DNA of 64,000 bases from JAVVHH01 sp963835135. Its GTDB lineage: Bacteria; Pseudomonadota; Alphaproteobacteria; Acetobacterales; Acetobacteraceae. A program made the translations under genes and the position numbers. The notes under the pieces are model-generated. The model did not search any database, was not told the DNA's origin, and was given only the letters and a program-made list of their open reading frames with translations. Shown piece after piece: positions 61,796 through 64,000 of this stretch. Every line of letters begins with the position of its first letter. The first letter of the stretch is position 1. The stretch covers positions 124,001 to 188,000 of the forward strand of contig CAWIEF010000005.1 in the NCBI GenBank assembly GCA_963835135.1. Reading direction: 5' to 3'.

Positions 61796-62667
61796 TCGGC
61801 CGCTTTCGGGCGCTGATACGTCGCCGTCAGCGCGTCCAGCATCGTGTCGAGCTCGGTCGCGTTGCGGGCAGCACCCATCTCGGCGCCGCGACGCCACGCC
61901 CAATCCTGCCGCTCCGCGATCGCGCGGCTGGCCAGCGGCTCGACGCCGGCGTCCTCGACGGTGCGGGCGACTTCCCGCATCTCTTCCGCACGCCGCTTGC
62001 CATGGATCAGGGCGCGGCTGATGACGTAGCGCGCCAGGCCCGGCCAATCCGGATGCGGCAGCGTGTCGCCCATGGTGCGCAGCACGTCCTGCTCGACCCC
62101 GTAATGCCGGGCGGCGAGCATGCACTCCGTGGTGAGCGCCTCCAGCCCCTTGATCATGACGCTGCGGCACATCTTCACCGACGACGCCCGGCCGATCTCG
62201 TCCGAGAACACGGTGAGGTTCATCCCGAAGCGGTCGGCCTCGGCCTTGAACGCTGCAGCATGGACACCGCCGAGGAGGATGGGGGTGGCGATCCGCTTGG
62301 GCGGCGCGCTGGCCATGACGGCGGCCTCGACATACCGGCCGCCGGCGTGCGCGATGATGGCGCCCGCCTGCTGCTTGGTGGCGGGCGAGACGCTGTTGAC
62401 GTCGATGACGAAGGGAGCGCCCTGGATGGTCCCGGCGACCGAGCGCATCGCATCCAGCACCGAGCCGGCCGTGACGCAGACGAACACCATGTCCGCTTGT
62501 TCACACGCCGCACCGACCGAGGGCGCGCCGATCCCGGCGCCTCTGGCGCGGAGTTGCGCGGCCGGGGCGATGTCGAACGCGGCGAGTTCGACGCCCTTAC
62601 GCTGCAGATCCTCGGCGAAGATGCCGCCGACTTCGCCGTAGCCGATGATGGCGATCTTGGTGCTCAT
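61792..62667 (-). CDS. NAD(P)-dependent oxidoreductase, 6-phosphogluconate-dehydrogenase-like with DUF1932
   Basis: The 291-residue protein has an N-terminal Rossmann motif IGYGEVGG, the beta-hydroxyacid dehydrogenase core (VFVCVTAGSVLDAM, VIDVNSVSP, catalytic-type Lys in SSVKMCRS) and a helical C-terminal domain of the DUF1932 type. It should oxidise or reduce a hydroxy-acid intermediate. It is not of the LigC (Gfo/Idh/MocA) type. ATG 62667 overlaps the Pht5-like stop by four bases; the frame to 62697 gives ten extra residues. Confidence 0.86.
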   Translation of the reverse strand: MSTKIAIIGYGEVGGIFAEDLQRKGVELAAFDIAPAAQLRARGAGIGAPSVGAACEQADMVFVCVTAGSVLDAMRSVAGTIQGAPFVIDVNSVSPATKQQAGAIIAHAGGRYVEAAVMASAPPKRIATPILLGGVHAAAFKAEADRFGMNLTVFSDEIGRASSVKMCRSVMIKGLEALTTECMLAARHYGVEQDVLRTMGDTLPHPDWPGLARYVISRALIHGKRRAEEMREVARTVEDAGVEPLASRAIAERQDWAWRRGAEMGAARNATELDTMLDALTATYQRPKAAE

Positions 62668-63482
62668 TCCTGCGCGTCCTTCGGCAAGCCGGCCCAAACA
62701 TCCTCCAGGGAGAGCGGCCGGGTCAGCAATCCCTGTTCGCCAGCATAGCCCAAGGCGAGCGCCACAGCCGGATCGAGCGCGGCGCGGCCGAACGAGAACG
62801 GGTTGCCGGCGGCGCGGAAGGCGTCGAGCAGCATGCGGACTGCGCCCGGCTGGCGCGCGATGTCGGCGCGGAGGACCACCATGTGGTTGACGGGCATGAG
62901 GTGGTGTCGGGCGAAGAAAGCCCGGCCGGACGCCTCCGGGTCGGGGTACACGGTCGCCAGTCCCGGATCGTCAGGCACGTCGTTGCCGACGATGGCGGCG
63001 TCGAGTTCGCCGGCCGCGAGCATGTCCAGCATGTCGGCGCCGGCGGGCGCGCGGGTCGCCCAGGGCGGGTCTTGGAACCCGGCCACGTGGCTGTCCTCGA
63101 ACGTGATCCATTGCGCCTGCTCCGGGCGCAGGCCGGCGTCCTCCTGCAGCGCGCCGCGCAGCCAGAGGGCCGTCGTTTGGCTGTAGGCGCGCACGCCGAT
63201 GCGTCGGCCGGCCAGGTCGGCCGGGCCGAACCGGTCGGCGGCGCGGCGCAGCAGGGCGCCATTCTGGAATCGGGCCGCCATCACGACCGGCAGCAGCACG
63301 AGATCGCTGCCCGCGGCGCGCGCCATCAGCAGCGTGGCGATCGCCATCTCGCTGACTGCGAACCGTTGCTCGCGGACCATCGGCTTGAAGGCGCGGCTGA
63401 TGACCGGGAACGGCTCGATCTGCAGCACGCCCGCGCCGAACAGCGCTTCGGTGTGGGGGTAGCGGCCCAGCGCGGCGTGCAT
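62664..63482 (-). CDS. 4,5-dihydroxyphthalate decarboxylase-like protein (PBP fold)
   Basis: The 272-residue protein has a periplasmic-binding-protein fold without a signal peptide (YPHTEALFGAGVLQIE, FAVSEMAIATLLMARA, RIGVRAYSQTTALWLRGAL). It resembles the Pht5 family, whose founding member converts 4,5-dihydroxyphthalate to protocatechuate. That would feed LigAB directly. Many family members are annotated this way without proof, so it could be a cytoplasmic ligand-binding protein. ATG 63482 overlaps the upstream stop; a GTG one codon earlier is equally possible. Confidence 0.75.
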   Translation of the reverse strand: MHAALGRYPHTEALFGAGVLQIEPFPVISRAFKPMVREQRFAVSEMAIATLLMARAAGSDLVLLPVVMAARFQNGALLRRAADRFGPADLAGRRIGVRAYSQTTALWLRGALQEDAGLRPEQAQWITFEDSHVAGFQDPPWATRAPAGADMLDMLAAGELDAAIVGNDVPDDPGLATVYPDPEASGRAFFARHHLMPVNHMVVLRADIARQPGAVRMLLDAFRAAGNPFSFGRAALDPAVALALGYAGEQGLLTRPLSLEDVWAGLPKDAQE

Positions 63483-64000
63483 CACGCGCCGTAAGGCTTG
63501 TAGACGAGCCCCTTGCGGGCCAGCGTCTCGCGCATGCCGTAGAGGTCGAGCCCGAGTTCGCCCGTCTCGAAGCGGGCGCGGTTGGCGGCCTCCTTGGCCT
63601 CGCGGGCGCGGCTGGCATCGAGCACGGCGGCGGCGCGCTCGCGGGCGACGACGACGACTCCGTCATCATCGGCAACGATGAGGTCGCCGGGTGTCACGAG
63701 CTGTCCGGCGCACACGAGCGGGACGTTGACCGAGCCGAGCGTCTCCTTGACGGTGCCTTGCGCGCTGACCGCGCGGGACCACACGGGAAAGCCCATCTTG
63801 GCCAATTCGGCGACGTCGCGGCAGCCGCCCTCGATCACGAGACCGGTGCCCCCCCTCGCCTTCAGCGACGTTGCGAGCAACTCGCCGAAATAGCCGGCAT
63901 CGCTGAACGACGTGGCCGCGGCGACCACGATGTCGCCCGGCTGGCACTGCTCGACGACGACGTGCAGCATCCAGTTGTCGCACGGCGCCAGGCTGACCGT
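63482..64000 (-). CDS. RraA/LigK-type aldolase, 5' end outside the window
   Basis: At least 172 residues are visible; the frame is open to the right edge, so the start is missing. The RraA fold shows CQPGDIVVAAATSFSDAGYFGELLA, GLVIEGGCRDV and VTPGDLIVADDDGVVVV. In protocatechuate 4,5-cleavage this family supplies 4-carboxy-4-hydroxy-2-oxoadipate aldolase, which splits the last intermediate to pyruvate and oxaloacetate. Placement upstream of ligAB fits that role. An internal ATG (63970) is not the start because the family sequence continues before it. Confidence 0.85.
   Translation of the reverse strand, partial: TVSLAPCDNWMLHVVVEQCQPGDIVVAAATSFSDAGYFGELLATSLKARGGTGLVIEGGCRDVAELAKMGFPVWSRAVSAQGTVKETLGSVNVPLVCAGQLVTPGDLIVADDDGVVVVARERAAAVLDASRAREAKEAANRARFETGELGLDLYGMRETLARKGLVYKPYGA

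Noticed and set aside
1..64000. CRISPR arrays, tRNA or rRNA genes, transposases and phage genes
   Set aside because: Looked for on both strands; no evenly spaced repeats, cloverleaf-like gaps, or transposase/integrase proteins were seen. The only tandem repeats are within the BTRD1-like coding region.

Overview
The window is very GC-rich, with third codon positions almost always G or C, and is packed with genes. Its gene orders (ruvC-ruvA-ruvB-ybgC-tolQRAB-pal-cpoB-tilS-ftsH-folP-glmM, and mutS next to glnD) are those of Alphaproteobacteria. The best guess is Rhodospirillales, Acetobacteraceae-like; this is an inference from gene order and protein style, not from an rRNA gene. I saw no tRNA, rRNA, CRISPR array, insertion sequence or prophage, and no gene-free stretch longer than about 200 bases.

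Layout. Bases 1-5088 (+): a truncated unknown gene, an unknown Ala-rich protein, then a compact operon of Nudix hydrolase, alaX, sseA, metC and hisI. Bases 5099-27315 (-): a long housekeeping block of thiD, glmM, folP, ftsH, tilS, the Tol-Pal envelope system, ybgC, ruvBAC, yebC, a YmdB-type phosphodiesterase, glnD, mutS and an HMG-CoA-lyase-like gene. Bases 27436-31753 (+): an RND efflux adaptor and pump. Bases 31772-33295 (-): an acyl-CoA synthetase.

Bases 33428-42886 (-) are the most interesting part. Eight genes run in one direction. The first three are a patatin-like lipoprotein phospholipase, a cytochrome P450 and a cyclooxygenase-family heme dioxygenase, which together look like a bacterial oxylipin pathway. 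A secreted four-cysteine protein follows, then a DUF3034 beta-barrel-like protein, an exported truncated hemoglobin, a one-domain cupredoxin and a membrane GGDEF-EAL protein. I read the second half as a candidate periplasmic redox or gas sensing module that reports to cyclic-di-GMP.

Bases 43068-51102 hold an aromatic-catabolism locus. A five-gene operon (-) encodes an ACMSD-like amidohydrolase, an extradiol dioxygenase, a flavin monooxygenase, an MFS transporter and an FAH-family hydrolase. A GntR regulator plus amidase operon (+) diverges from it. Bases 51118-52897 (-) encode a CxxCH (c-type heme) protein ending in tandem BTRD1-like repeats, interrupted by a frameshift. Bases 53029-64000 (-) hold a second catabolic operon with almost no intergenic DNA: RraA/LigK aldolase, Pht5-like protein, dehydrogenase, family 5 solute-binding protein, LigA, LigB, alpha/beta hydrolase and LivHMGF. 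The matching Liv-type binding protein lies beyond an AT-richer PEP-CTERM gene.

Three genes (folP, tolA and the heme/BTRD1 gene) each carry what reads as a single extra base in a GC-rich tract. The shared sign and context suggest sequencing error rather than decay. A REP-like palindrome occurs three times.
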